This document shows, piece after piece, positions 1 to 7,932 of a stretch of DNA of 55,811 bases. Numbering within the stretch: the stretch's first letter is position 1; each line of letters begins with the position of its first letter. The stretch spans positions 1 through 55,811 of the forward strand of contig VSCH01000020.1 in assembly GCA_047459075.1 (NCBI GenBank), written 5' to 3'. This stretch comes from ZC4RG19 sp017577565. Its GTDB lineage: Bacteria > Actinomycetota > Acidimicrobiia > Acidimicrobiales > VFJN01. The position numbers were made by a program, and so were the translations under genes. The notes beneath the pieces are model-generated. The model was given only the letters and a program-made list of their open reading frames with translations. It was not told the DNA's origin and ran no database searches.

Positions 1-72
1 TGGACGGTCGAGGTGACGGCCGTCCGGTCGGGCGAGCCCGTGACCTTCACCGCCGAGGTACCGATCCCATGA
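1..72 (+). CDS. C-terminal end of an unidentified protein (partial)
   Basis: An open frame enters from the left edge and ends with TGA at 70-72, giving 23 residues that end in FTAEVPIP. The next gene starts at 69 inside this stop region (ATGA overlap), so the two are very probably translationally coupled. The fragment is too short to identify. Its beta-rich, Val/Thr-rich character would suit the end of an extracellular domain like that of the next gene, but that is a guess. Confidence 0.55.
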   Translation, partial: WTVEVTAVRSGEPVTFTAEVPIP

Positions 73-800
73 CACGCACCATCCGCCGCCTGCTGCCCCT
101 CGCCGCCCTCGCCGCCGGGCTGGCCGCTCTCGGCCTCGGCGCCGCGCCGCCGGCCGCCGCCCACGAGGGCGAGGCGGTCATCGCCGTCGAGACGGTGGAG
201 CCCACCGACCTGTCCGTGCGCTACGTCGTGCGGGTGACGTGGTCGAACGACGGCCACCCGGCGACCGACGCGGTCGTCACGGCCACCGCGGTGGCGCCCG
301 ACGGCACGCAGACGACACCCGTGACGATGACGCCGATCGACGCCGACGGCCGCTACGAGGGGACCGTCGAGCACCCCGCGCCGGGCGCGTGGACCGTGCG
401 GTTCACGGTCGTCGAACCGCCGGGGACGCTCGACCACCCGGTCGAGCTGGCGGCGCCGGCCCCGACGACCACCGCCGCGCCGACCACCGAGGCGCCGACC
501 ACCGAGGCGCCCGCCGGCGACGCGGGCGCGGGTGGCGCCGAAGAGCCCGCGGCGGCCGCCGACGAGGCGGCGGCCGAGGACGCGGACGACGACGGCGGCA
601 GCGGCATGGCGGTCGGCCTGATCGCCGCGGCGGCCGTCGTCGCGGTCGTCGGGGCGGTGGCCGCCGTCCGGCTGGCGCGCCGGCGGGGCGGCCCCACCGC
701 GTCCGGCGAGGACCACGGCCCCGCCGAGGGGGCCGAGGGCCCGTCCGGCGAGCCCGCGGACGAGGCCGCTGCGGGCCCCGGCGCGCGGCCGGCCTCCTGA
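69..800 (+). CDS. YtkA-like secreted protein with C-terminal membrane anchor
   Basis: 243 aa. An N-terminal signal peptide (basic MTRTIRR, then a hydrophobic Ala/Leu stretch to about residue 31) leads to a mature start at AHEGE. Residues about 35-130 form a beta-sandwich-like domain with the pattern DGRYEGTV...PGAWTVRFTV, typical of YtkA/FixH-like domains found beside copper-handling genes. A Thr/Pro/Ala/Glu-rich linker follows, with two copies of TTEAP. A transmembrane helix lies at about 178-200 (GMAVGLIAAAAVVAVVG), then a basic stop-transfer RLARRRG and an acidic tail. It overlaps the preceding stop by ATGA and the next start by TGATG. A metal-related envelope role is inference from family and neighbours only. 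Confidence 0.7.
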   Translation: MTRTIRRLLPLAALAAGLAALGLGAAPPAAAHEGEAVIAVETVEPTDLSVRYVVRVTWSNDGHPATDAVVTATAVAPDGTQTTPVTMTPIDADGRYEGTVEHPAPGAWTVRFTVVEPPGTLDHPVELAAPAPTTTAAPTTEAPTTEAPAGDAGAGGAEEPAAAADEAAAEDADDDGGSGMAVGLIAAAAVVAVVGAVAAVRLARRRGGPTASGEDHGPAEGAEGPSGEPADEAAAGPGARPAS

Positions 801-1873
801 TGCCGGGGGCGCGGCGGCCGGCGCGCCCGCGACCCGGCCCCGGGCGGTCCGCCCGCCGGGTGCTGGCCGCGGCCGTCGCCGCGGGCGCGGCCGCCCTCGC
901 CGCCGCCGCGCCGGCCGCCGCCGACCCACCCCGGCCGACCGACCACCGCTCGACGGTCACCGCCGTCGACCCCGCCGTCGACGGGCTGGAGGTGCGGGTC
1001 GTGGGCGGCGACGCCTTCCTGGAGATCTCCGTCGCCGAGGGCCACGAGGTCGTGGTCGAGGGCTACAGCGAGGAGCCCTACCTGCGGGTGCGGGACGACG
1101 GCACCGTCGAGCGCAACCGCCGCTCGCCCGCCACCTACCTGAACGAGGACCGCGAGGGCGCGGTGGCCCTCCCGGCCGCCGCCGACCCCGGGGCCGAGCC
1201 CGAGTGGGAGCGGGTGGCCGGCGGCGGGACCTACGCCTGGCACGACCACCGCATCCACTGGATGGGCGGCGGCGACCCGCCCGGCGCCGAGCCCGGCGCG
1301 GTCGTCCAGGAGTGGACGGTGCCGCTGACCGTCGACGGCACCCGGGTCGAGGTCCGGGGCGAGCTGGTGGTCGCCGAGGACGTCAGCCCGGTGCCGTGGG
1401 CGGCGCTGGCGCTGGTCGCCGGCGGGCTCGTCGCCGTCGCGGGCACGCGCCGCCGCCCGCTGGCCACCCGCGTCGCCGCCGGGGCGACGCTGGTGGTCGC
1501 GCTCGGTGCGGTGCTCGCCGCCTGGTCGACGTACCGGCTCGCCCCGCCGGGCAGCGGCGCCTCGCCGGTGCCGGTCGCGGTGGCCGCCGTCGGGGCCGTC
1601 GCCGCCGCCGCCGGGCTCGCCCTGGGGGCCGGCACGGCGGGTGTCGTGGCCACCCTGGCCGCGGCGGCCGCGGTCGCCGGGTGGGGCCTGCTGCGGGCCG
1701 AGGTGCTGTGGACACCGGTGCTGCCGACCGACCTGCCCTTCGCCGTCGACCGGGCCGTGACGGCGCTGGCGCTCGGCGTGCCGGTCGGGGCGGCGGCCGT
1801 CGTGGTGTGGGCCGGGGGCCTGGCCGCCGTCCCGGACGGCCACGCCCGCCCCGGCGCCCCGGAGCCGGGATGA
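800..1873 (+). CDS. Secreted-domain multi-pass membrane protein, function unknown
   Basis: 357 aa from the ATG that overlaps the previous stop (TGATG at 798-802). A basic N-terminus and Ala-rich signal sequence end near AAADPP. An extracytoplasmic domain of about 150 residues follows, including EVVVEGYSEEPYLRVR, YLNEDREG and WHDHRIHWMGGG; the His-rich HDHRIHWM stretch could bind metal. From about residue 195 the protein has several hydrophobic helices separated by short Arg-rich loops (GTRRRP), so perhaps six or seven membrane passes. Position between a YtkA-like protein and hrpB in one overlapping cluster suggests an envelope or copper-type role, but I recognise no named family. Confidence 0.65.
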   Translation: MPGARRPARPRPGPGRSARRVLAAAVAAGAAALAAAAPAAADPPRPTDHRSTVTAVDPAVDGLEVRVVGGDAFLEISVAEGHEVVVEGYSEEPYLRVRDDGTVERNRRSPATYLNEDREGAVALPAAADPGAEPEWERVAGGGTYAWHDHRIHWMGGGDPPGAEPGAVVQEWTVPLTVDGTRVEVRGELVVAEDVSPVPWAALALVAGGLVAVAGTRRRPLATRVAAGATLVVALGAVLAAWSTYRLAPPGSGASPVPVAVAAVGAVAAAAGLALGAGTAGVVATLAAAAAVAGWGLLRAEVLWTPVLPTDLPFAVDRAVTALALGVPVGAAAVVVWAGGLAAVPDGHARPGAPEPG

Positions 1874-4380
1874 CCCTGCCGGTCGTTGCCGTCCTCGACG
1901 AGCTGCGCGCCGCGCTGGCCGACCCGGGCGTCGCCGTGCTGCAGGCGCCGCCCGGCGCCGGCAAGACGACCGCCGTGCCGCCCGCCCTGCTGGACGAGCC
2001 GTGGCTGGGCGGCGCCCGCATCGTCGTGCTCGAGCCCCGCCGCATCGCCGCCCGGGCGGCCGCCCGCCGCATGGCCGCGGTGCGCCGCGAGCCCGTCGGC
2101 GAGGTGATCGGCTACACCACCCGCGACGAGCGGCGGGCCGGGCCCGCCACCCGCGTCGAGGTGGTGACCGAGGGCATCCTGACCCGCCGGCTCCAGCGGG
2201 ACCCGGCCCTGGAGGGCGTCGGGCTGGTCGTCTTCGACGAGTTCCACGAGCGCAGCCTGCAGGCCGACCTGGGCCTCGCCCTCGCCCTCGACGCCCGCCG
2301 CCACCTGCGCCCCGACCTGCGCCTCCTCGTCATGTCGGCGACCCTGGACGGCGAGCGGGTCGCCGCCCTGCTCGGCGACGGTCAGCCCGCCCCGGTGGTG
2401 ACGAGCGAGGCCCGCGCCCACCCCGTCGAGGTCCGCTGGGCGCCCCGGCGCCCCGGGGAGCGCCTGGAGCCGGCCGTCGTCCGGGAGGTGGTCCGGGCGC
2501 TGCGGACCCAGCCCGACGGGGACGTGCTCGTGTTCCTGCCCGGCGCGGCCGAGATCGCCCGGACCGCCGAGCAGCTCGCCGCCGCCCTGCCCGACGGCGC
2601 GCCGGTGGACGTCCACCGGCTGCACGGCGCGCAGCCGGCCGGTGAGCAGGACGCCGCGCTGGCGCCCGGGCTGCCCGGGCGGCGGAAGGTGGTGCTGGCC
2701 ACCGACATCGCCGAGACGAGCCTGACCGTGGAGGGCACCTCGATCGTCGTCGACGCCGGCCTGGCCCGCCGGCCGGTGTTCGACGCCGCCACCGGGCTGA
2801 CCCGGCTGACCACCGTCCCGGCGCCGCGCGCGTCGGCCGAGCAGCGGGCCGGCCGGGCCGGCCGCCTGGGCCCGGGCGTCGCCGTGCGGCTGTGGTCGAA
2901 GGTCGAGCACGCCGCCCGCCCCCGCGCCGCCGAGCCCGAGATCCGCCAGGCCGACCTCGCCGGCCTCGCGCTGGAGCTGGCCGTGTGGGGCGGTGACGCC
3001 GGCGACCTCCCCTTCCTCGACCCCCCGCCGCCCCGGGCGCTGGAGGAGGCCCGGCGCCTGCTCGTCGAGCTCGGCGCCCTCCTGCCGCCCGAGCCCGATG
3101 GCGCCACGCCCGCCGGCGGCCGCTGGCGCCCGACCGACGCCGGCCGGGCCATGGCGGCGCTGCCGCTGCCACCCCGGCTGGCCCGGATGGTGCTGGTCGG
3201 GCGGGACCGGGGCCAGGGCTGGCTGGCCTGCCTGCTCGCCGCCCTGCTCGAGGACCGCGACGTGCTCCGGGGCCGCCCCGACGAGCTGCCCGCGGACGTC
3301 GGGGTCCGGCTCGCCCTGCTGGACGACCCCGGGCGCCGCCACCCGCAGGCCGACGGCCGGGCGCTGCGCCGGGCCCGCGAGCGGGCCCGCGACCTGGCCC
3401 GGCGGGTCGAGGTCGCGCCGGGGCCGATCGACGCCGGCGAGGCCGGGACCCTGCTCGCCGCGGCCTACCCCGACCGGGTGGCGCAGGCCCGGGGCGGCCC
3501 GGGTCGCTTCGTCCTGCGCACCGGCACCGAGGGGTGGCTGCAGCCCGGCGACCCGCTGGCCCGGGAGGAGCTGCTGGCCGTGGCCGAGGTCGACGGGCGC
3601 CGGCGCGCCGGCCGCATCCGGATCGCGGCTCCGCTCGACCCCGACCAGCTCGCCGCGGTGGCCGGCGACCGCATCGAGGAGCACGGCCGGCTGGTCTGGG
3701 ACCCCGAGCGCGACGACCTGGTCGACAGGGTCGAGCGCCGGCTGGGGCGGTTGCGCCTCGGCACCGTCGAGCGCCGGCCGGCGCCCGGGCCACGGACCAC
3801 CGCCGCGCTCGTCGACCGGGTCCGGCGGACGGGACTCGCCGCCCTGCCCTGGACCGACGCCGCCCGGGCGCTGCAGGCCCGGGTGGCGTTCCTGCGGGCC
3901 GTGCTCGGCGAGCCGTGGCCCGACCTGTCCGATCGCGCCCTGCGCCGCACCCTGGACGACTGGCTGGCGCCGCTGCTCGCCGGGGCCACCGGCCGGACCG
4001 ACCTCGAGCGGCTCGACCTGGCCGCCGTCCTGCGGCAGATGGTGCCCCCGGCCCTCGCCGGCGACCTCGACCGGCTGGCCCCGCCGGCCCTGGCCCTGCC
4101 GAGCGGGCGGCGGGTGCCGCTCGACTACGCCGCCGGCGACCCGGGCGACCCGCCGGTGCTGGCCGTCCGGGTGCAGGAGGTGTTCGGGCTGACCGAGACG
4201 CCGACGGTGGCCGGTGGGCGGGTGCCGATCACCCTGCACCTCCTGTCGCCGGCGGGGCGGCCGGTGCAGATCACCAGCGACCTGGCCGGGTTCTGGTCCG
4301 GGTCCTGGCACGACGTGCGCCGGGAGATGGCCGGCCGCTACCCCAAGCACGCCTGGCCGGCCGACCCGACGACACCCTGA
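1870..4380 (+). CDS. hrpB: ATP-dependent helicase HrpB
   Basis: 836 aa, the normal size for HrpB, a DEAH-type superfamily 2 helicase. The start is the ATG at 1870, which overlaps the previous stop as ATGA. Motif I APPGAGKTT lies at residues 26-34, PRRIAARAAARRMA is motif Ia, VVFDEFHERS holds the DExH box and MSATLDG is motif III. Later come VFLPGAAEI, ATDIAETSLTVEG and EQRAGRAGRLGPG (motif VI). The C-terminal half ends in the HrpB-typical FWSGSWHDVRREMAGRYPKH-W signature. The substrate of HrpB is poorly known in most bacteria. Coupling to upstream membrane-protein genes is unusual for a helicase and may only reflect gene crowding. Confidence 0.93.
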   Translation: MTLPVVAVLDELRAALADPGVAVLQAPPGAGKTTAVPPALLDEPWLGGARIVVLEPRRIAARAAARRMAAVRREPVGEVIGYTTRDERRAGPATRVEVVTEGILTRRLQRDPALEGVGLVVFDEFHERSLQADLGLALALDARRHLRPDLRLLVMSATLDGERVAALLGDGQPAPVVTSEARAHPVEVRWAPRRPGERLEPAVVREVVRALRTQPDGDVLVFLPGAAEIARTAEQLAAALPDGAPVDVHRLHGAQPAGEQDAALAPGLPGRRKVVLATDIAETSLTVEGTSIVVDAGLARRPVFDAATGLTRLTTVPAPRASAEQRAGRAGRLGPGVAVRLWSKVEHAARPRAAEPEIRQADLAGLALELAVWGGDAGDLPFLDPPPPRALEEARRLLVELGALLPPEPDGATPAGGRWRPTDAGRAMAALPLPPRLARMVLVGRDRGQGWLACLLAALLEDRDVLRGRPDELPADVGVRLALLDDPGRRHPQADGRALRRARERARDLARRVEVAPGPIDAGEAGTLLAAAYPDRVAQARGGPGRFVLRTGTEGWLQPGDPLAREELLAVAEVDGRRRAGRIRIAAPLDPDQLAAVAGDRIEEHGRLVWDPERDDLVDRVERRLGRLRLGTVERRPAPGPRTTAALVDRVRRTGLAALPWTDAARALQARVAFLRAVLGEPWPDLSDRALRRTLDDWLAPLLAGATGRTDLERLDLAAVLRQMVPPALAGDLDRLAPPALALPSGRRVPLDYAAGDPGDPPVLAVRVQEVFGLTETPTVAGGRVPITLHLLSPAGRPVQITSDLAGFWSGSWHDVRREMAGRYPKHAWPADPTTP

Positions 4381-4426
4381 GCGGCGCCCGCCGGCCCCCG
4401 GGTCGAGTGCCGGGGCCGCCGCTCCG

Positions 4427-4441
4427 TACTCTGGGGCCGTG
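4427..4441 (+). promoter_or_regulatory. Leaderless promoter of the epimerase gene
   Basis: The -10 element TACTCT (4427-4432) is followed by six bases and then the GTG at 4439, so transcription should begin at or next to the start codon. No ribosome binding site is possible in that space. This supports the GTG over any upstream start. Confidence 0.6.
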
Positions 4442-4999
4442 CCCGAGATCCGCGAGTTCTCCGCCCACCCGACCGAGATCGACGGCCTGTGGCTGATCTC
4501 CATGAAGGAGGTGACCGACGAGCGCGGGACCGTGCGCGAGTTCTACCGGGAGTCGGCCTTCCGGGAGGCCGGGCTGCCGTCGCTCGGGCCCTGGGTGCAG
4601 GTCAACGTCACCGAGACCAAGCGGGGGGCGCTGCGGGGCCTCCACGCCGAGGACATGTACAAGCTGGTGGCGGTGGTCTCCGGCGAGGCGTTCGGCGCCT
4701 ACGTCGACACCCGGCGCGACTCGCCCAGCTACGGCAAGGTCGTCACGGTGCGCCTCACGAAGGGCACGCAGGTCCTGGTGCCCCGGGGCGTCGGCAACGG
4801 CTTCCAGTCGGTGAGCGAGGAGCCGACGCAGTACGTCTACTGCTTCGACCACGAGTGGGTCCCGGGCATGGCCGGCACGGCGGTCAACCCGCTCGACCCG
4901 GCGCTCGGCATCGAGTGGCCGCTGCCGGTCGACGTCGAGGACCGGTCGCAGATCTCGGCCAAGGACGCCGGCCTGCCGCCGCTGGCCGAGGCGAGCTGA
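4439..4999 (+). CDS. RmlC-like cupin (dTDP-4-dehydrorhamnose 3,5-epimerase family)
   Basis: 186 aa, close to the usual RmlC length of about 180-200. RmlC epimerises C3 and C5 of dTDP-4-keto-6-deoxyglucose in dTDP-rhamnose synthesis. Matching landmarks are ALRGLH (catalytic His at residue 69), KLVAVVSGEAFGAYVDTRRDSPSYG, VPRGVGNGF and the C-terminal LGIEWPLPVD with SAKDAGLPPL. Departures from classical RmlC are visible. RGLHFQ is RGLHAE here, the second conserved His of GFAHGF is Asn (residue 120), and the usual Tyr-Tyr pair after FLYK is replaced (CFDHEWVPG). No rmlA, rmlB or rmlD gene is nearby. It may act on another nucleotide sugar. The start is chosen from the leaderless promoter. Confidence 0.8.
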   Translation: MPEIREFSAHPTEIDGLWLISMKEVTDERGTVREFYRESAFREAGLPSLGPWVQVNVTETKRGALRGLHAEDMYKLVAVVSGEAFGAYVDTRRDSPSYGKVVTVRLTKGTQVLVPRGVGNGFQSVSEEPTQYVYCFDHEWVPGMAGTAVNPLDPALGIEWPLPVDVEDRSQISAKDAGLPPLAEAS

Positions 5000-5000
5000 G

Positions 5001-5025
5001 CCGGGCGCCCGCCCGGGGCGCCGGG
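5001..5025. terminator. Possible bidirectional hairpin between convergent genes
   Basis: Stem GGCGCCC (5004-5010) with GGGCGCC (5016-5022) around a five-base loop, extended by two more pairs after one mismatch. It lies in the 42-bp gap between the convergent epimerase and SDR genes. No U-tract is present. Confidence 0.4.
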
Positions 5026-5041
5026 CGGCGGGGCGGGCGGG

Positions 5042-5830
5042 TCAGAAGCCCTGGAACCAGTGCCCGGCGTTGACGCCGATGGCCTGGCCGGTGACGGGCC
5101 GGGCCAGGTCCGAGGCCAGGTAGACGACCGTCCCGGCGATCTCGTCGGCGGTCGGGAGGTAGCCGAGCGCGGCCTCGGCGGCGACCTGCTCGTACTGCTC
5201 GTCGGGGTGGATCCCGCGCCGGCGGGCCAGGTGCTCGAAGTAGGCGGCGACCTTGTCGCCCCAGATGTAGCCGGGGTGGACGCCGTTGACCCGGATGCCG
5301 TGGCGGCCCAGCTCGACGGCGAGGACCTTGGTGACGGCGGCCAGGGCGGCCTTGGAGGCGGCGTAGGCGCCGAAGCGGGCCTCGGGCCGCACGGCCGACA
5401 TCGAGTTGACCATCACGATGCGCCCGTCGCCCTGCTCGACCATCGGCGCCGCCGCGGCCTGGGTGAGCTGCAGGGTGCCGAAGAGGTTGACCTCCATCGT
5501 CCGCCGCCACCGGTCGAGGTCGGCGTCGAGGAACCGCCGGTGGTCGCCATCGTCGAAGGCGTTGTTGACGAGCACGTCGAGGCGCCGGAAGCGGTCGACG
5601 ACCTCGTCGACCGCCGCGCGGCACGACGCCGGGTCGGTGACGTCCAGGCGCAGGCCGAGGGCGGTGGCCCCCGCCGCCGCCAGCTCGTCGGCGAGCGCGC
5701 CGACCCGGGCCTCGTCCCGAGCGGCCACGACCACCGTCGCCCCCTCCCGGCCCAGCGCCCGGGCCACCGCGCGCCCCAGGCCCGGCCCGGCCCCCGACAC
5801 GAGCGCCACCTTGCCGTCGAGCAGTCCCAC
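5042..5830 (-). CDS. Short-chain dehydrogenase/reductase (SDR)
   Basis: 262 aa classical SDR that uses NAD(P)(H). It shows the cofactor loop SGAGPGLGRAVA (residues about 12-23), DVTD, VNNAF (NNAG-like), NSMSAV with the catalytic Ser, and YAASK with the catalytic Tyr and Lys. HPGYIWGDKV follows, and the C-terminal PVTGQAIGVNAGHWFQ is the usual SDR ending. GTG is the start, seven bases after GGAGGG. The substrate is unknown; the family is common in actinobacterial steroid, fatty-acid and alcohol metabolism. A perfect palindrome about 46 bp upstream suggests TetR-type control. Confidence 0.88.
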   Translation of the reverse strand: MGLLDGKVALVSGAGPGLGRAVARALGREGATVVVAARDEARVGALADELAAAGATALGLRLDVTDPASCRAAVDEVVDRFRRLDVLVNNAFDDGDHRRFLDADLDRWRRTMEVNLFGTLQLTQAAAAPMVEQGDGRIVMVNSMSAVRPEARFGAYAASKAALAAVTKVLAVELGRHGIRVNGVHPGYIWGDKVAAYFEHLARRRGIHPDEQYEQVAAEAALGYLPTADEIAGTVVYLASDLARPVTGQAIGVNAGHWFQGF

Positions 5831-5875
5831 GTGCGCCCCCTCCGGCCGGGCGGCGCGACGGGCGCCGCCACTGGT

Positions 5876-5892
5876 CCTGACGGACCGTCAGG
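5876..5892. promoter_or_regulatory. Perfect 17-bp palindrome, likely TetR-type operator of the SDR gene
   Basis: CCTGACGG-A-CCGTCAGG is a perfect 8+1+8 inverted repeat. It lies 46 bp upstream of the SDR start and overlaps the stop codon of the ABC ATPase gene (5888-5890). Size, symmetry and position fit a repressor operator. No regulator gene lies immediately beside it. Confidence 0.6.
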
Positions 5893-6628
5893 TTAGTGCC
5901 CCGTCGTCGCCCGGCCCGCCGGCCTCGTGCAGGCGCCCGCCCCGCAGCTCGAGCCGGCGGTCCGGCCACGAGCGGGTGACCGGGTCGTGGGTGACCACGA
6001 CGGTGGCCAGGTCGCGCTCGCGGGTCTCGACGGCCAGCAGGTCGAGGATCTCCTGGCCCCGCTCCGGGTCGAGGGCGGCCGTCGGCTCGTCGGCCAGCAG
6101 GACCGACGGCTCGGCCATCAGCGCCCGGGCGACGGCGACCCGCTGGCGCTCGCCCCCGGAGAGGTGGGCGGGCAGCGCGTCCATGCGGTGGGCCAGACCC
6201 ACCTCGGCGAGCAGGGCGCGGGCCCGCTCCCGGGCGGCCCGGTCCAGCCGCCCCCGGATGTGGGCGACGAGCTCGAGCTGCTCCACCGCGGTGAGCGAGG
6301 GGAACAGCTGCGCCGACTGGTGGACGACGGCGACGTGGTCGCGGCGCACGACGGTGCGCTCGCGCCCGGAGAGGCCGCTCGTGGGCCGCCCGGCGATCGT
6401 GACCTCGCCCCGGTCGGGCCGCCGGAGCAGCCCGGCGACGGCCAGCAGCGTCGACTTGCCGGCCCCGGACCGGCCGGCGATCGTGACCAGCTCGCCCCGG
6501 CGGACCTCGAGCGCCACGCCGGCGAGGATCGTGCGGGTGCCGTCGCCGTCGGGCACGGCGACCTCGACGTCGTCGAGCTCCAGGGCGGCCGGGCGGCCGG
6601 CCGCCGGCTGCGGGGTGGGGGCGGTCAC
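5888..6628 (-). CDS. ABC transporter ATPase, LolD/HrtA-like
   Basis: 246 aa. Walker A is AGRSGAGKST, the Q-loop region is AVVHQSAQLFPSLTAVEQ, the signature is LSGGERQRVAVARAL, Walker B is VLLADEPT, and the H-loop is VVTHD. This is the MacB/LolD/HrtA class of ATPases that pair with FtsX-fold permeases. GTG at 6628 overlaps the permease stop as GTGA, so the two are translationally coupled. Together they should form a transporter whose substrate cannot be read from sequence; heme or a lipid or peptide toxin are the family precedents. Confidence 0.88.
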   Translation of the reverse strand: MTAPTPQPAAGRPAALELDDVEVAVPDGDGTRTILAGVALEVRRGELVTIAGRSGAGKSTLLAVAGLLRRPDRGEVTIAGRPTSGLSGRERTVVRRDHVAVVHQSAQLFPSLTAVEQLELVAHIRGRLDRAARERARALLAEVGLAHRMDALPAHLSGGERQRVAVARALMAEPSVLLADEPTAALDPERGQEILDLLAVETRERDLATVVVTHDPVTRSWPDRRLELRGGRLHEAGGPGDDGALT

Positions 6629-7704
6629 TGCTCGGCCGCCAGGGAGATCGCCGGGTCGACGCTCGCGATCCGCCGCACGGCGGTGAGGCCGCCGGCCAGA
6701 CCGGTGAGGAGGAGCGCGACCGCCGAGGTGGCCACCGACCGGACCGTGAAGTGGAACGGCGCCTCGTCGTCCACCAGCGCGCCCGCGGCGAGGCCGAGCG
6801 CGGTGCCCACGACCACCGCGCCGAGCAGCACGACGGCGAGCTGGCCCAGCGCGTCGCGCAGGACGTAGGCGGTCGACGCGCCCATGGCCTTGAGCAGGCC
6901 GATCTGCCGGGTGCGCTGCACGGTCCACACGGTGAAGAACGCGCCGACGACCAGCGCGGAGACGACGAGCAGGAAGCCCCGGATCAGCGTCATGGTCGCG
7001 GTCTCGGCGCTGTAGCCCGGCGACCCGACGAAGGCGTCCTCGCGGGTGCCGGTCTCGGTGCCGGCGGTGCGGTCCAGGGCGTCGAGGTCGACGCCGTCGT
7101 CGACCCGCAGCGCCAGCGCCGACACCCGCCCCCTGGCGTCGTCGCCGTACTGGATGCGCTGCCACTCGTCCAGGCTGGTGAAGGCCATGGGCACGTGACC
7201 GTAGGTGCCGGCGGGCACGAACCCGACGACCGGCATGCTGGCGTTGGCCCCGGGGATCGTCAACGTCTGGCCGACGTCGACCTCGTCGGCCAGCTCCTCG
7301 TCGAGCAGCAGGCCCCCCTCGATGCGGTCGTCGACGGCCGTGTCCTCGGCGAGGAAGCCGTCGGGCTCGATGCCGAACAGGGCGATGTCGACGGTCGTGC
7401 CGCCGTCGTCCGAGGTGGCGTTCAGGAAGGCCACGCCGACCGGGGTGCACTCGACCCCCGGGGCGGACTCGAACACGGCGAGCTGGTCCGGCGTGAGCGT
7501 CGACCGGCTGAACGAGCTGTCCGCCCCCTCGCGGAAGGTCAGGTGCGTGATCGGCAGGGCGCGCAGGCCCGAGATCCCGTCGTCGACCAACCCGTTGGCG
7601 AGTCCGGACAGCACGGTCGAGAGCAGGGCGACCAGGGCGATCGTCGCGCCGACGAGCGCGAACCGAGCCCTGGCGACCCGCAGGTCGCGCAGCCCGAGGT
7701 ACAT
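6625..7704 (-). CDS. ABC transporter permease, FtsX/HrtB/DevC-like
   Basis: 359 aa with an N-terminal helix (ALVGATIALVALLSTVLSGL), an extracytoplasmic domain of about 190 residues and three C-terminal helices from about residue 240 (LIRGFLLVVSALVVGAFFTV, AVVLLGAVVVGTALGLAAGA, AVALLLTGLAGGLTAV). QIGLLKAMGAS is the FtsX-family coupling segment. The opening MYLGLRDLRVARARFALVGA and GLVDDGISGLRALPITH resemble the HrtB group, which in corynebacteria exports heme. The start ATG at 7704 follows AAGGAGG by five bases. Role as an exporter is strong; heme as substrate is inference. Confidence 0.85.
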   Translation of the reverse strand: MYLGLRDLRVARARFALVGATIALVALLSTVLSGLANGLVDDGISGLRALPITHLTFREGADSSFSRSTLTPDQLAVFESAPGVECTPVGVAFLNATSDDGGTTVDIALFGIEPDGFLAEDTAVDDRIEGGLLLDEELADEVDVGQTLTIPGANASMPVVGFVPAGTYGHVPMAFTSLDEWQRIQYGDDARGRVSALALRVDDGVDLDALDRTAGTETGTREDAFVGSPGYSAETATMTLIRGFLLVVSALVVGAFFTVWTVQRTRQIGLLKAMGASTAYVLRDALGQLAVVLLGAVVVGTALGLAAGALVDDEAPFHFTVRSVATSAVALLLTGLAGGLTAVRRIASVDPAISLAAEQ

Positions 7705-7812
7705 CTCGTCCTCCTTGGGCACCGCCCGGCGCCGCACGGCGCCGCCTGGCCCGGGGCATGCTAACCAGCCGCCGTGGCGGTGCCGACCGGAGGGTTCCGG
7801 CCGCCGGCCCGC

Positions 7813-7818
7813 TAGGGT
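7813..7818 (+). promoter_or_regulatory. Possible -10 element for the DEAD-box helicase gene
   Basis: TAGGGT, of the same class as other -10 elements here, lies about 115 bp upstream of the helicase ATG with no clear -35. If used, the mRNA has a leader of roughly 105 nt that contains the hairpin at 7892-7922. Confidence 0.3.
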
Positions 7819-7891
7819 CTCCGGGCCACACCGGTGCACCACCGGTCCGCCGCCGGCACCGACGCCGGCGGGGCCCGTTCGAGATCCGTTC

Positions 7892-7922
7892 GTCGAATCG
7901 GCCCAACCTCCCCCGATTCGAC
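7892..7922 (+). promoter_or_regulatory. Perfect 10-bp hairpin in the 5' leader of the DEAD-box helicase
   Basis: GTCGAATCGG (7892-7901) pairs perfectly with CCGATTCGAC (7913-7922) around an 11-nt pyrimidine-rich loop. The stem ends directly before the weak ribosome binding site GGAG (7924-7927) and ATG (7933). It is relatively A+T-rich for this genome. Its position suggests control of translation, perhaps by temperature or by the helicase itself. Confidence 0.5.
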
Positions 7923-7932
7923 TGGAGCCTCC

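Noticed and set aside
481..510. Short tandem repeat coding TTEAP TTEAP
   Set aside because: Only two copies in a low-complexity linker; no sign of a mobile or regulatory repeat.
1231..4503. A 1090-codon minus-strand frame opposite hrpB
   Set aside because: Composition is the low-complexity Gly/Arg/Pro/His mixture of a shadow frame, and hrpB has all helicase motifs.
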